From: Spirochaetia bacterium
Lineage (GTDB): Bacteria > Spirochaetota > Leptospirae > Leptospirales > Leptonemataceae
Length of the DNA stretch: 7,477 nucleotides
Direction: 5' to 3'
Assembly: GCA_016195395.1 (NCBI GenBank)
Contig: JACPZR010000074.1
Location: 1 to 7,477 of the forward strand
The notes beneath the pieces are model-generated. The model made no database searches, was not told the origin of the DNA, and worked only from the letters and a program-made list of their open reading frames with translations. Shown one piece after another: positions 6,735-7,477 of the stretch (within the stretch, counting starts at the first letter, position 1; each line of letters opens with the position of its first letter). Position numbers and translations under genes: made by a program.

Positions 6735-6808
6735 GCACCCGTAGCTCAGCTGGATAGAGTACCGGACTTCGAATCCGTGGGTCGCAGGTTCGAATCCTGC
6801 CGGGTGCA
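6735..6808 (+). tRNA. tRNA-Arg(TCG)
   Basis: The cloverleaf folds by eye. The acceptor stem is 6735-6741 with 6801-6807 (GCACCCG/CGGGTGC, all paired). The D arm is 6744-6760 with a G-U first pair. The anticodon stem is 6762-6766/6774-6778 with loop CTTCGAA and anticodon TCG at 6769-6771. The T arm is 6784-6800 with GCAGG/CCTGC around TTCGAAT, and the discriminator is A6808. CCA is not encoded. The top pair of the anticodon stem (C6762 with T6778) is a mismatch. It is the only plus-strand gene in the window. A GATAAT at 6677-6682 could be a -10, but no matching -35 is clear. Its 3' half is also read, antisense, as the tail of the recombinase gene. Confidence 0.96.
6735..6808 (+). mobile_element. 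Probable integration site at the tRNA-Arg 3' end (one boundary of a mobile element)
   Basis: An intact tRNA with a recombinase gene directly abutting its 3' end and pointing towards it is the classic layout of an element integrated in a tRNA gene. The recombinase coding sequence meets the tRNA at 6808 without a gap. The core repeat should lie somewhere in the tRNA 3' half. Its partner copy is not in this window, so the exact att core and element length cannot be given. Confidence 0.5.
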
Positions 6809-7477
6809 CACAGCATGATGATTTCGAACCTTGACCGCAATGGCCAAGATCTGGTCGGTCATGAGGAAGGCGAAGGGTTCGTCCCACTCGATGCGGGCAA
6901 CATCGTCCTTGATCACGACGGTCTTCGTGAAGGTCTTTAAGATCTTCACTTTGTGCTCAACGGTCGCATTTTCATAGGTCTCCGGCATCTTCTGGAGAGT
7001 ATCAATGATATCCGCGGTCTTGGTAATGAGAAGACTGTTATCGACGGAGAGTGTTTCCCATTCCCGTCGAAGCCGCTCTTGCTCGGTGTCCTTTTCACGA
7101 ACCTTGGCATAGAGCGTATCTTTGCTGATTTCTCCGTCCAGTAGGAGCTCAAGCAAGCGGCTCTTATCTCGTTCAACCTTCCGTATCTTGGTCGTAATTG
7201 CGGCCGTCTGACGTTCACTCGTTCTGCTCTGGGCCCGAATGAAGTCGCCAAATAGCGTTTTAAGGTTCTCGCTAATGGGCATCGTGAATGGGATCTGCCT
7301 CAAAGCGCGCGCAATCAGCTCGAAAGCGCGTTCTTCGCGGATATTCACGTAACGGTGCGTTGACTCGGAACACTTGTGCGTGTAGTAGGTGACGAAGCCA
7401 TGGGAGCCACCTGCCCTTTTGACCTTCTTCTGGTCCCCCGACATGGTCTTACCACAAGTGCAGTGCATTCTCCCTGC
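6746..7477 (-). CDS. Serine site-specific recombinase, C-terminal part (runs off right edge)
   Basis: This is the distal part of a large-type serine recombinase, which cuts and rejoins DNA for element integration or excision. Visible features are a recombinase zinc beta-ribbon beginning GRMHCTCGKTMSGD, with later ligand candidates in YYTHKCSESTHRY. After it comes a long charged coiled-coil (about residues 75-140 counting from ATG 7468), including the family-typical 'LLDGEISKDTLYAKV' segment, then a short C-terminal beta region ending near RIEWDEPFAFLMTDQI. The catalytic N-terminal domain lies beyond the right edge; the frame is still open at base 7477, so ATG 7468 is internal. The last 20 residues (CTRQDSNLRPTDSKSGTLSS) are simply the antisense of the tRNA-Arg gene, so the reading frame borrows its stop codon from host DNA. 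This points to integration at the tRNA 3' end. The target and the other end of the element are outside the window. Confidence 0.85.
   Translation of the reverse strand, partial: AGRMHCTCGKTMSGDQKKVKRAGGSHGFVTYYTHKCSESTHRYVNIREERAFELIARALRQIPFTMPISENLKTLFGDFIRAQSRTSERQTAAITTKIRKVERDKSRLLELLLDGEISKDTLYAKVREKDTEQERLRREWETLSVDNSLLITKTADIIDTLQKMPETYENATVEHKVKILKTFTKTVVIKDDVARIEWDEPFAFLMTDQILAIAVKVRNHHAVCTRQDSNLRPTDSKSGTLSS

Noticed and set aside
6628..6887. Two minus-strand open frames containing GRIRTCDPRIRSPVLYPAEL or GFEPATHGFEVRYSIQLS
   Set aside because: These are familiar translation artefacts of an antisense tRNA; they overlap the real tRNA-Arg and the recombinase.

Overview
The window is a moderately GC-rich bacterial chromosome segment. 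All recognisable protein genes lie on the minus strand, so transcription runs right to left, and one tRNA lies on the plus strand. A membrane-anchored AraC regulator with about seven N-terminal helices, next to a lipobox-bearing surface hydrolase, resembles what is seen in spirochaetes of the order Leptospirales (Leptonema/Turneriella/Leptospira relatives). This placement is an inference from protein style, not from a marker gene.

Right edge (6735-7477): the C-terminal part of a serine recombinase runs off the right end. Its last 20 codons are the antisense of an intact tRNA-Arg(TCG). This looks like one end of a mobile element inserted at the tRNA 3' end, with most of the element outside the window.

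Centre (3504-6599): an AraC-type regulator with a membrane sensor domain is followed, across a 418-base gap, by a secreted CocE/NonD (S15-like) alpha/beta-hydrolase lipoprotein. The gap carries inverted repeats, a candidate promoter and a 5'-leader hairpin. The hydrolase has an intact Ser-Asp-His set but a single-base frameshift near 3780 that separates the last 91 residues of the family-like C-terminal domain. A GC-rich hairpin follows the restored stop. The pair could form a sensing/scavenging unit in which the regulator controls the hydrolase.

Left part (1-3386): a two-PAS membrane histidine kinase, then a PlsC-type acyltransferase, then the N-terminal part of Mfd (transcription-repair coupling factor), which runs off the left edge. 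No response regulator is visible. The acyltransferase follows the kinase stop in the same reading frame and has no ATG, GTG or TTG for 40 codons. Mfd also lacks an ATG near its N-terminus. Between the last two genes are four tandem copies of a 14-bp unit that put stop codons into all three minus-strand frames.

I do not see a clearly new multi-gene system. The points most worth a second look are the recombinase/tRNA junction, the kinase/acyltransferase same-frame junction, the 14-bp repeat and the broken hydrolase.
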